Part shown: positions 29,983-36,814 of the stretch, one piece after another
Numbering within the stretch: the stretch's first letter is position 1
Layout of the letters: every line of letters starts with the position of its first letter
Source of the DNA: Pseudomonadota bacterium
Lineage (GTDB): Bacteria > Pseudomonadota > Alphaproteobacteria > Rhizobiales > Beijerinckiaceae
DNA length: 36,814 nucleotides
Reading direction: 5' to 3'
Assembly (NCBI GenBank): GCA_023423995.1
Contig: JAFAEL010000252.1
Coordinates: forward strand, 1 to 36,814
Translations under genes and position numbers: made by a program
The notes under the pieces: generated by a model
The model's database searches: none
What the model was told of the DNA's origin: nothing
The model's input: only the letters and a program-made list of their open reading frames with translations

Positions 29983-32900
29983 CTGGGGCTCGTGCTGCTC
30001 CACGTTCGATGCCGCTTCTGCACGCCCGGGAGCCTTGATCCTGAACCAGGCGAGATACAGCGCCGGCAGGAAAAGCAGGGTGAGCACCGTTCCGGCGATG
30101 ATGCCGCCCATCATGGCGAAGGCCATCGGGCCCCAGAACACCTCGCCCGCGATGGGGATCAGGGCGAGGCTCGCGGCAGCCGCCGTCAGCATGATGGGCC
30201 GCATGCGATGCTCGGTCGCCTCGATCACGGCATCCCAGGGATGGCGTCCCTCTTTCCGGAGGTGATCGATATGCACCACGAGGATGACGGAGTTCCGGAT
30301 CAGGATGCCGATCAGCGCGAGCACGCCCAGGATCGCCACGAAGCCCAGAGGCGCTCCGGACGGAAGCAGTGCCGCCACGACCCCGATCAGGCCGAGTGGC
30401 GCGACCGCGGCCACCAGAACCAGCCGGCTGAAGCTCTGCAGCTGGATCATCAGGATCGTCGCCATCACGAACAGCATGACGGGAACGATTGCCGCGATCG
30501 GGCCCTGTCCTTTCGCGCTTTCTTCCACGGCGCCGGCGATCTCGACGCGATATCCTGCCGGCAGCTGGCCGACGAACCGGTCCACCTCGGGCTGGAGGTC
30601 GCTGACGATGGTGGCGGGCTGGACCGGGCCGAGGACCGCTGCCCTGATATTGATCGTCGGAATCCGGTTCCGGCGCCACACGACCGGCTGTTCGAGGTCG
30701 TAGCGGAAGGTCGCGACCGCCGCGAGCGGCACCGACTGGCCATTGCGGCCCGGGATCTGCAGGTTCTGGAACGTGGCGATCGAGCCGCGCTCGGCAGCCT
30801 GCGCGCGGCCGACGACATCGACGAGGTAGATTGAGTCCCTCACCTGCGTGACGGCGGCGCCGCCGACGATCGAATTGAGCGTGCTCGCGATGTCCTGGGA
30901 TGTGACGCCGAGTTGGCGCGCCTTGTCCTGGAGCACGTCGACCTTCACGACGCGAGCCGGCTCGTTCCAGTCATAGACGACCGTCCCGATACGCGGGTCT
31001 TTCCCGACGATGGCGGCGAGCTCCTGTGACAGCTTCCGGACGCCTGCGATGCCGGGCCCGCTCAGGCGATAGGCGACAGGGCGGCCGACAGGCGGCCCGA
31101 GATCCATGTTGTGGACATAGACGTCCGTGCCCACGAAGTCGCGCCGGCCCAGCGTCTCGAGCCGCGCCCGGACGCGCTCGCGCGCCTCGAGGCTCTTCGT
31201 GACGATGACCATCTGGCCAAAGAACGGGTTTGCAGGCTGGACATCGAACGCGAGAACGAAGCGGACCGCGCCCTGCCCGACATAGGACGACCAGTGCTCG
31301 ATGTCCTCGTCACCCACCAGCGCCGTCTCGAAGCGGTCCATCTGCGCCTTCGTCTCGGCGATCGAGGCGTTCTGGGGCAGCGTCCAGTCGACGATGAGCT
31401 CGGGACGGTCGGACGACGGGAAGAATTGCTGCTGCACGTAGCCCATCCCGACCACGGACAGACCGAAGACGAGCGCGGTCAGGCCGATCGTGGCCCAGCG
31501 CCAGCGGACGGCGAGCAGCAGCAACCAGCGGAACAGGCGTCCGAAGCGACCTGGCCCGTGCCCGGCATGCTTGAGCTTGCTGGGCAGGATCGTCACCCCG
31601 AGAAGCGGCGTGAACAGCACCGCCACGATCCATGACGTGAGCAGCGACACGGCGATCACGACGAACAGCGTGAAGGTGAATTCGCCGGCGGCGGAACCGT
31701 TGAGCCCGACCGGAATGAAGGACGCGACGGTGACCAGCGTGCCGGTCAGCATCGGAAAGGCCGTGGACGTGTAGACGGCGGTCGCGGCCTTCGCGAGCGT
31801 GTCGCCGGCCTCGAGCCGCGCCACCATCATTTCCACGGCGATCATCGCGTCGTCGACCAGGAGGCCAAGCGCGATGATCAGCGCCCCGAGCGAGATGCGC
31901 TGGAGCGAGATCCCCCAGAGCTGCATGACGAGGAACGTGATCGCCAGGACGAGCGGGATCGAGAGCGCCACGACGAGCCCCGCCCGCAGCCCGAGCGAGA
32001 TGAAGCTCACGGCCAGCACGATCACCACGGCCTCGAAAAGCGCGCGCGTGAAGCCACCGACCGCTTCCTCGACGATCTGCGGCTGGTCGGACACGAGATG
32101 CACGCCGACCCCGATGGGGAGCCCGGCCTCGATGCGGCGCATCTCGTGCTTCAGCGCCTCGCCGAATTCCAGCAGGTTCGCGGCCGGCTTCATCCCGATC
32201 GCGAGGCCTATCGCGGGCTTCCCGTTGTAGCGGAACAACGATGAGGGCGGGTCCGCGTAGCCGCGCGTGATCGTCGCCACGTCGGAAAGCCGGAAGAAGC
32301 GGTCGTTCACGCGCAGGTTGATCGCCCTGAGGCTCTCCTCGGACTGGAACGAGCCCGATACGCGCAGGCTGATCCGCTCCGGTCCCGCCTGGACCACGCC
32401 CGATGGCGCGATGGCGTTCTGGGCCTGCAGCGTCGCCACGATGGCCTGTTGGTCGAGCCCAAGGGCAGCGACCTGACGGGTCGAGAATTCGAGGTAGATC
32501 ACCTCGTTCTGCGCACCCACGAGGTTCACCTTCCCGACATTCGGGACCGTCAGGATCTTGGAGCGGACGTTCTCGACATAGTCCCGGAGCTCGCGCTGGG
32601 TCAGCCCGTCGGCCGTGAAGGCGTAGACGTTCCCGAACACGTCGCCGAAATCGTCGTTGAAGGACGGGCCGAGCACGCCGGACGGCATCTCGCCGCGGAT
32701 GTCGGAGATGATGTTGCGCACCCGGACCCATGTGGGTGCCACGTCGCGCGCCCTCGTGGTCTCCTTCAGGTTCAGGAAGACCGTCGTATGTCCGGGCGAG
32801 GTGATCGACCGCGTGAAGTCGAGGGCGTCCAACTCCTCGAGCTTGCGCTCGATCCGCTCCGTGACCTGGCTGATCGTGTCCTCGACGGAGGCGCCGGGCC

Positions 32901-33060
32901 ATTGCGCCGAGATCAGCATCGTCTTGATGGTGAAGTTCGGATCTTCCTCGCGGCCGAGCCCGCGATAGGCCATCGCGCCCGCAATCATGAAGACGATCAT
33001 GAAGTACCAGACGAGCGATCGATGCTGGAGCGCCCAGTCCGACAGGTTGAACGGCTTCAT
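29971..33060 (-). CDS. RND efflux pump inner-membrane transporter (TriC-like)
   Basis: A 1029-residue RND transporter of the HAE1 group, full length, with two large periplasmic loops and twelve membrane segments. Proton-relay Asp403 and Asp404 lie in ALGLLVDDAMIAVE (segment 4), matching Asp407/408 of AcrB. In segment 10 the AcrB Lys940 position is Arg in GILIRNSVILV, as in many pumps of this branch. The start ATG overlaps the stop of the adaptor gene (ATGA). Together with two adaptor lipoproteins it resembles P. aeruginosa TriABC. No outer-membrane factor is encoded here, so a TolC/OpmH-type channel must be recruited. Export of toxic hydrophobic compounds is expected. Confidence 0.93.
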   Translation of the reverse strand: MKPFNLSDWALQHRSLVWYFMIVFMIAGAMAYRGLGREEDPNFTIKTMLISAQWPGASVEDTISQVTERIERKLEELDALDFTRSITSPGHTTVFLNLKETTRARDVAPTWVRVRNIISDIRGEMPSGVLGPSFNDDFGDVFGNVYAFTADGLTQRELRDYVENVRSKILTVPNVGKVNLVGAQNEVIYLEFSTRQVAALGLDQQAIVATLQAQNAIAPSGVVQAGPERISLRVSGSFQSEESLRAINLRVNDRFFRLSDVATITRGYADPPSSLFRYNGKPAIGLAIGMKPAANLLEFGEALKHEMRRIEAGLPIGVGVHLVSDQPQIVEEAVGGFTRALFEAVVIVLAVSFISLGLRAGLVVALSIPLVLAITFLVMQLWGISLQRISLGALIIALGLLVDDAMIAVEMMVARLEAGDTLAKAATAVYTSTAFPMLTGTLVTVASFIPVGLNGSAAGEFTFTLFVVIAVSLLTSWIVAVLFTPLLGVTILPSKLKHAGHGPGRFGRLFRWLLLLAVRWRWATIGLTALVFGLSVVGMGYVQQQFFPSSDRPELIVDWTLPQNASIAETKAQMDRFETALVGDEDIEHWSSYVGQGAVRFVLAFDVQPANPFFGQMVIVTKSLEARERVRARLETLGRRDFVGTDVYVHNMDLGPPVGRPVAYRLSGPGIAGVRKLSQELAAIVGKDPRIGTVVYDWNEPARVVKVDVLQDKARQLGVTSQDIASTLNSIVGGAAVTQVRDSIYLVDVVGRAQAAERGSIATFQNLQIPGRNGQSVPLAAVATFRYDLEQPVVWRRNRIPTINIRAAVLGPVQPATIVSDLQPEVDRFVGQLPAGYRVEIAGAVEESAKGQGPIAAIVPVMLFVMATILMIQLQSFSRLVLVAAVAPLGLIGVVAALLPSGAPLGFVAILGVLALIGILIRNSVILVVHIDHLRKEGRHPWDAVIEATEHRMRPIMLTAAAASLALIPIAGEVFWGPMAFAMMGGIIAGTVLTLLFLPALYLAWFRIKAPGRAEAASNVEQHEPQPVG

Positions 33061-34148
33061 CGGGTGCTCTCGTCCGGGATCTTCACGGCTTGGCCGGGCT
33101 GGAGACTGTGCACGCCGGCCGTCACGACCCGGGCGCCAGGCGAGAGCCCTGCGGCGACGCTCACTGTGCCCCCACCGACATCGACGATCGTGATCTCCTG
33201 CATCGAGACGGTGCCGGCCGCAGGGTCGACCACCCAGACGAAGCGGCGACCGTCCTTGTCGAGCACGGCACCGCGGGGCAGCCGGATGCCCCTCTCGGCG
33301 GACGTCGCCAGCGTCACCGTGACGGTGGTGCCCAGCCGGAAGATCTCCGGCGGATCCGACAGCGTCACGCGCAAACGGCGCGTACGGGTCGCCGGATCGG
33401 CCTGCGGCGCGATCTCCCGCAGGACACCCGGGACCTGGATGGTCGGGTCGAGCTGGAGGGCGATCCTGAAATTCGCGCCCGGCTCGAGGTCGCGAGCGAC
33501 ATCCTCGGGCACGTCGAAGGCAGCCTCCCGGATCTCCGGTCGAGCTACCGTCACCACGGCCTGTCCCGGCGAGACGACCTGGCCGACATGGGCCTCGATG
33601 GCGGTGACGACGCCTTCGGTGTCGGAGCGCAGCTCTGCATAGCCGAGCTGCTCGCGCGCCTTGACGAGGTTTGCCTCGGCGCGCCTCAGGGCCGCCCCCG
33701 CCGACGCCCGCGCCTGCTCGGCCGCCTCGAACTGGGCCGGGGTCGCCGTGTTCTGGGCCAGCAGGGTGCGCTGCCGATCCTCGACACCGGTCGCGTTTTC
33801 CAGCTGGGCACGCGCGCTGAACAGCTCGGCCTCGGCCGATTTCACCGCGAGGTTCAGCGCGACCGGATCGATCGCGGCGAGGCGCCGGCCGGCCGCCGCC
33901 CGGTCTCCGACCTCAACCTCTCGCGAGATCAGGCGCCCGAGGATGCGGAAGCCGAGGCTCACCTGATAACGCGGCTCGACAGTGCCGGTGAAACCCAGCG
34001 CTTCCGCGGGCTCCGGCGCCGCGACGACCGACAGGACCGGCCGAACCGGCGCGGCCGGAGCCGTCTCTTCGCGACAGGACGCCAGCACCACGGCGGAGAG
34101 GACCGCCAGGAGGGCGCGCACGCGGCTTGAACCGGGGACGACGCTCAT
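33057..34148 (-). CDS. RND efflux periplasmic adaptor lipoprotein, second
   Basis: A 363-residue membrane fusion protein. The signal peptide ends in the lipobox VLASC, giving a lipidated Cys. A biotinyl-lipoyl half motif (LGFRILGRLISREVEVGD) precedes a coiled-coil hairpin at about 95-170 (SAEAELFSARAQLENATG and EAAEQARASAGAALRRAEA). The second lipoyl half is ELRSDTEGVVTAIEAHVG, followed by beta-barrel and membrane-proximal domains. Start and stop overlap the neighbours by ATGA, so the three pump genes are translationally coupled. It is a distinct paralogue of the adaptor encoded just upstream. Confidence 0.92.
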   Translation of the reverse strand: MSVVPGSSRVRALLAVLSAVVLASCREETAPAAPVRPVLSVVAAPEPAEALGFTGTVEPRYQVSLGFRILGRLISREVEVGDRAAAGRRLAAIDPVALNLAVKSAEAELFSARAQLENATGVEDRQRTLLAQNTATPAQFEAAEQARASAGAALRRAEANLVKAREQLGYAELRSDTEGVVTAIEAHVGQVVSPGQAVVTVARPEIREAAFDVPEDVARDLEPGANFRIALQLDPTIQVPGVLREIAPQADPATRTRRLRVTLSDPPEIFRLGTTVTVTLATSAERGIRLPRGAVLDKDGRRFVWVVDPAAGTVSMQEITIVDVGGGTVSVAAGLSPGARVVTAGVHSLQPGQAVKIPDESTR

Positions 34149-35251
34149 CGTGTCGTCTCCCTGACGGGCTCGACGACCTGTCCTGGCCGCAGAAGCTGCT
34201 GGCCGCGCGTGACGATCGTCTGGCCCGGTTCGATGCCGTCCTTCACCAGGAAGGAGCCGGGCCCGTAGGCGGCGACCATGATGGGCTTGAGCGATACCGC
34301 CCGCGTGGCCGCATCGAGCAGCCAGACCGCGGCGCCGCCCTGTCCGCTCGTCAGCGCGCCCCAGGGCAGGATGATCCCCGGCTTGGGCCTGAGGCGCCCT
34401 TTGCCGACGATGGGGGCGCCGAGCGTCATGGCGGCGGGGGGATCGATGATCTCGAACTTCACCCGCACCGTGCCGGTCGCCGGATCCACGGTGGGCGAGA
34501 TCTCGCGGAGCTTCGCTTGCGCGGTCACCCGCGGGTCGGAGACAAGCGCGACCTCGATCGTGTCGCCGGCCGGCTCGGCCGCGAGCAGCGATTCATAGAC
34601 GTTGAACACGGCCTCACGCGGCCCGTCCTGTGCCAGCGTGAAGACGGGCTGTGCTGCCTGGACCACCTGCCCGGCTTCGGCGTGGCGGGCGGTTATGAGG
34701 CCGGCCACCCCCGGCCGCAGGACGGTCTGGGCGAGTTGGTCTTCCGCGGTTCCGAGCTGCGCGCGAGCGACGTCCAGGGCGCCTTGCGCCGAGCGAAAGG
34801 CCTCCTCCGCCGCGTCATACTCCCGTCGCGTCGTGTAGCCCTGCCGAATGAGCGATTTCTGACGGTCGAAGGTCGATTCTGCCTGGCGCAGCTGGGCCTC
34901 GGCGGCCTGGACGCCGGCGCGCGCGGCATCCAGCTCGGCCCTCTGCTCCTGTGGGTCCAAGGTTGCGAGCGCCTGGTCGGCGCTCACCCGTTCCCCGACC
35001 TCCACTCTCCGCTCGACGATGCGCCCGCTCACCCTGAACGAAAGCTCGCTAGCCACCCGCGCCGCGACCTCTCCGGTGAGGACGATTTCGGGAGCGTATT
35101 CGGCAACCCGAGCGACCTCCACGCCGACGCGCACAGGCTGCTTGGGAACGCTGCTCTCCTCCTGGCAGCCAGACACGAGGGCGGCGGAGCCAAGCAGGGC
35201 GGCCGCTACGGCCGGGCGCCGAACACAGCCGGTCGGCCATGCCATATTCAT
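34145..35251 (-). CDS. RND efflux periplasmic adaptor lipoprotein, first
   Basis: A 368-residue membrane fusion protein with lipobox LVSGC after the signal peptide. Lipoyl halves are SFRVSGRIVERRVEVGERV and LRPGVAGLITARHAEAGQVV, with a coiled-coil hairpin between them at about 100-175. ATG 35251 follows GGAAAGG; another ATG two codons later is possible. It is the first gene of the adaptor-adaptor-pump operon and is divergent from tetR. Two different adaptors in one operon is the arrangement of TriABC, where both are needed for pumping. Confidence 0.92.
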   Translation of the reverse strand: MNMAWPTGCVRRPAVAAALLGSAALVSGCQEESSVPKQPVRVGVEVARVAEYAPEIVLTGEVAARVASELSFRVSGRIVERRVEVGERVSADQALATLDPQEQRAELDAARAGVQAAEAQLRQAESTFDRQKSLIRQGYTTRREYDAAEEAFRSAQGALDVARAQLGTAEDQLAQTVLRPGVAGLITARHAEAGQVVQAAQPVFTLAQDGPREAVFNVYESLLAAEPAGDTIEVALVSDPRVTAQAKLREISPTVDPATGTVRVKFEIIDPPAAMTLGAPIVGKGRLRPKPGIILPWGALTSGQGGAAVWLLDAATRAVSLKPIMVAAYGPGSFLVKDGIEPGQTIVTRGQQLLRPGQVVEPVRETTR

Positions 35252-35285
35252 ACCTTTCCGCAGCTTGCGGGAGGCGGCTACATAA

Positions 35286-35307
35286 ATTGACTGACGAGAA
35301 AGTCAAT
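35286..35307. promoter_or_regulatory. TetR operator overlapping divergent promoters
   Basis: ATTGACT (35286-35292) and AGTCAAT (35301-35307) are perfect 7-base inverted arms around an 8-base centre, 22 bases in all, a normal size for TetR-family operators. Each arm contains TTGACT, a good -35 element, on its own strand. On the plus strand AATGAT follows after 17 bases (35310-35315); on the minus strand TATGTA follows after 16 (35284-35279). One TetR dimer here could block both tetR and the pump operon. Confidence 0.65.
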
Positions 35308-35345
35308 GAAATGATCATCAGGGCTCACGAGAGGCGAGACGGACA

Positions 35346-36308
35346 ATGGGCATCCGCGCGCAGCGAAAAGCGGAGCGGCCGGGCGAGATCCTCGAAGCGG
35401 CCTACGAGGAGTTCGTCCTGAAAGGCTACGCAGCCACTCGGCTGGAGGACGTTGCCGCACGTGCAGGCGTGACCAAGGGCACGATCTACTTTTACTTCGA
35501 GAGCAAGGAGCGGGTCTTCGAGGCGACCATCGACGAGCTTTCGAAGGGTCCGATCGCGGCGTTCTGCGAAGGCGAGTTGGCCTGGACCGACGACCTGCGC
35601 GCTGACGTGCGCACCTATCTCGACCGGCTCTACGACTTCATGGCGCAGAATCCGCGTGCCCGGGAGATCCTTCGCCTGCTCATCGCGGAGGCGAGTCGCT
35701 TTCCCGAACTCGTGGATCGGCATTTCGACCAGTTCAGCAGGCACCTCATCGAGCCGCTTCGAACCCGCTTCGCCCACGCGATCGCGAGCGGCGAAATGCC
35801 GGAGGCGTCCATCCCAGAGCTACCGGAGGTCGTGCTCGGACCGGTTCTGTCGCTGAACGTCTTGATGCTGCTCTTCGCGAACCGCAGGTCGCTGGACCCG
35901 GCCCGCTACATGGCGACCCATCGCTCGCTGCTGCTGGATGGGCTGCTGAGCCGGAACGGCCGCGGACCGGCTCCGTCAGGCCCAGGAGCCTGGACCGAAT
36001 GGCGGCGCCTTCCGGACTCCAGCCGCGGCGAGATGCTGACAGCTCCGCTGGGAGCGGGGCTTTGCGAGTTGCGCCTCGCGACCGGGGAGCTTGTCCTCCT
36101 CACGGCAGGCCGCAACGTCGCCTCGGAGATGAGCCAGCTGCTCCCCGACGGGATTCGCCCGGGCCTGGGCGCGACGACGTCCCAGCACGACTTCCTTCGC
36201 GAGCATCTCGGGGAGCTGGAATATCGCGTGATGGGCTGCGCGAGCTTCGAGGACGCGTGCGCGAGGGCGGCGGATGCGAATGCCAGCCTCTACAAGTTCC
36301 CGGCCTGA
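35346..36308 (+). CDS. TetR-family regulator with an extra C-terminal domain
   Basis: A 320-residue protein. Residues 1-205 are a normal TetR regulator: helix-turn-helix at about 30-58 (TRLEDVAARAGVTKGTIYFY, FESKE) and an all-helical ligand and dimer domain with REILRLLIAEASRFPEL. After a Pro/Gly linker (205-216) come about 105 further residues that TetR proteins normally lack. This part reads APLGAGLCELRLATGELVLL, then RNVASEMSQLLP and LEYRVMGCASFEDACARAAD. The layout recalls a GIY-YIG-type fold, but without the catalytic Tyr and Arg. It is divergent from the RND pump operon with a palindrome between them, so it should repress that pump. Confidence 0.9.
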   Translation: MGIRAQRKAERPGEILEAAYEEFVLKGYAATRLEDVAARAGVTKGTIYFYFESKERVFEATIDELSKGPIAAFCEGELAWTDDLRADVRTYLDRLYDFMAQNPRAREILRLLIAEASRFPELVDRHFDQFSRHLIEPLRTRFAHAIASGEMPEASIPELPEVVLGPVLSLNVLMLLFANRRSLDPARYMATHRSLLLDGLLSRNGRGPAPSGPGAWTEWRRLPDSSRGEMLTAPLGAGLCELRLATGELVLLTAGRNVASEMSQLLPDGIRPGLGATTSQHDFLREHLGELEYRVMGCASFEDACARAADANASLYKFPA

Positions 36309-36411
36309 CAGCAGCCTTGCCGTGAGAGGCCGGCTGCCGGTCCGAGGGCCTGGAAGCTCTGCGCCATCGCTGCGTAGCGGAGCGGTAACAACCTCGCCGG
36401 TTCAGCCTCGA

Positions 36412-36814
36412 TCAATCGCAGACCTGGACCCGGCGGACGACGACGCCGCCACGAGGGCCTACCACGCGTTGCCGGATCCAACGGCAATCGCCGCCATAGG
36501 CTCCGCCGTAATAGGGATCGCCGTACCCGTAGCCGCCATACCCGTAATACGGATAGGCCGCGGCGGCTCCGAGTACCGCGCCGGCCGCTACCGCGCCTGC
36601 ACCGTAATAGGGGTAGCGGCCACCGTACCAGCGGCCGCCATAAGCCCCCCAACGCCCGCCATAACCCCAGCGGCCTCCGTAGCCGTAACCAGGCCGGCCG
36701 GCGATTGCACCGCCCCGAAACCCGCGGCCAGCAAAGCCGGCTCCCCGGTAGCCACCTCTGGCAAAACCGCCCCCCCGGCAGCCCCCCCCCCCCCCCCCCA
36801 AGCCCCCCCCCCCC
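36412..36814 (-). CDS. Gly/Tyr-rich protein, C-terminal part, cut by the right edge
   Basis: At least 129 residues, very rich in Gly, Tyr, Arg and Ala: repeats such as GYGGRWGYGGRWGAYGGRW, an Ala/Val hydrophobic patch (AGAVAAGAVLGAAAA) and GYGGYGYGDPYYGG. It ends in CRWIRQRVVGPRGGVVVRRV followed by QVCD; the two Cys may form a disulfide. Proteins of this kind are common in Hyphomicrobiales and usually have a signal peptide; here the N-terminus lies beyond the window or is lost in the poly-C tract, and the Met inside that tract is not a credible start. The function is unknown; an envelope role is an inference. Confidence 0.7.
   Translation of the reverse strand, partial: GGGGLGGGGGGCRGGGFARGGYRGAGFAGRGFRGGAIAGRPGYGYGGRWGYGGRWGAYGGRWYGGRYPYYGAGAVAAGAVLGAAAAYPYYGYGGYGYGDPYYGGAYGGDCRWIRQRVVGPRGGVVVRRVQVCD
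36782..36814. repeat. poly-C tracts at the right edge
   Basis: Eighteen C (36782-36799), then AAG, then twelve C to the last base. Nothing else in the window looks like this. It falls within a gene coding for Gly repeats (GGN codons read as CC on this strand), so a real Gly run may be present, but the length and position at the very end suggest a sequencing or assembly artefact. Confidence 0.75.

Noticed and set aside
29992..30834. 280-residue plus-strand open frame opposite the RND gene
   Set aside because: Composition (His, Asp, Glu, Arg, Gln rich) is that of an antisense shadow, and no ribosome binding site or family motif is present.
31310..32902. 530-residue open frame on the minus strand inside the RND gene
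   Set aside because: It is another frame of the same strand as the pump gene, Arg/His-rich, without membrane segments. The pump frame is complete and conserved.
1..36814. Searched for CRISPR arrays, tRNA genes, transposases and phage genes
   Set aside because: No regularly spaced repeats, no cloverleaf-like segment, and no recognisable transposase, integrase or phage protein were found by reading the sequence and translations.

Overview
The window looks like chromosomal DNA of a high-GC alphaproteobacterium, probably Hyphomicrobiales (a Methylobacterium, Microvirga or Bosea type of soil or plant-associated bacterium). This is inferred from strong G/C bias at third codon positions, a general L-amino acid (Aap-type) importer, egtB-egtD, TRAP and polar-amino-acid ABC importers, and a Gly/Tyr-rich secreted-type protein at the right edge. 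I see no rRNA, tRNA, CRISPR array, insertion sequence or phage gene. The poly-C run at the right end suggests a contig edge or a sequence artefact.

Layout. (a) 1-1.2 kb: poorly coding left edge, an AT-rich patch with three copies of an 8-base palindromic arm, and a small HExxH protein. (b) 1.46-5.6 kb: a class-V PLP enzyme facing an Aap-type importer whose two permeases are fused into one polypeptide. The importer has its binding protein but no adjacent ATPase. (c) 5.9-8.05 kb: egtB-egtD, for ergothioneine. (d) 8.2-12.25 kb, minus strand: gntR-dctQ-dctM-dctP-cupin, a TRAP importer operon led by its own regulator. (e) 12.4-15.5 kb, plus strand: SDR, alpha/beta hydrolase, aspartate-dehydrogenase-like enzyme, second SDR. 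(f) 15.6-17.7 kb, minus strand: NIPSNAP protein, SDR, DapA-family enzyme. (g) 17.9-19.7 kb, plus strand: phosphotriesterase-family hydrolase and a second GntR regulator. (h) 19.7-22.2 kb, minus strand: amino-acid binding protein, ABC ATPase, DMT exporter. (i) 22.3-28.4 kb, plus strand: a three-subunit FAD/2Fe-2S amine dehydrogenase (HcnABC, opine-oxidase or D-hydroxyproline-dehydrogenase type), a DapA-family enzyme, two ABC permeases and a DUF6282-like metal hydrolase, almost all with overlapping stop and start codons. After it comes a short frameshifted relic of a hydantoinase or allantoinase. (j) 28.6-29.8 kb, minus strand: a PucG-like aminotransferase. (k) 30-35.3 kb, minus strand: a TriABC-like RND pump with two lipoprotein adaptors, divergent from (l) 35.3-36.3 kb, a TetR regulator carrying an extra C-terminal domain.

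How the parts may work together. Modules d-g read as one or two GntR-controlled pathways in which a TRAP importer brings in an organic acid. Two near-paralogous dehydrogenases, a lactonase or esterase, an imine/amine dehydrogenase and an aldolase-type enzyme would then process it. Modules h-i read as a second pathway: a split, divergently transcribed polar-amino-acid importer, a membrane-type dehydrogenase that oxidises a secondary amine (cyclic imino acid or opine), and a DapA-family lyase or deaminase. Both pathways carry a DapA homologue with the same unusual NGHAxE loop. Clear 7-3-7 inverted repeats lie in front of the gntR/SDR pair and in front of the phosphotriesterase gene. The substrates cannot be read from sequence alone. 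The least ordinary items are the TetR fusion, the AapQ-AapM fusion, the NGHAxE enzymes, the HExxH protein and the eroded hydantoinase.
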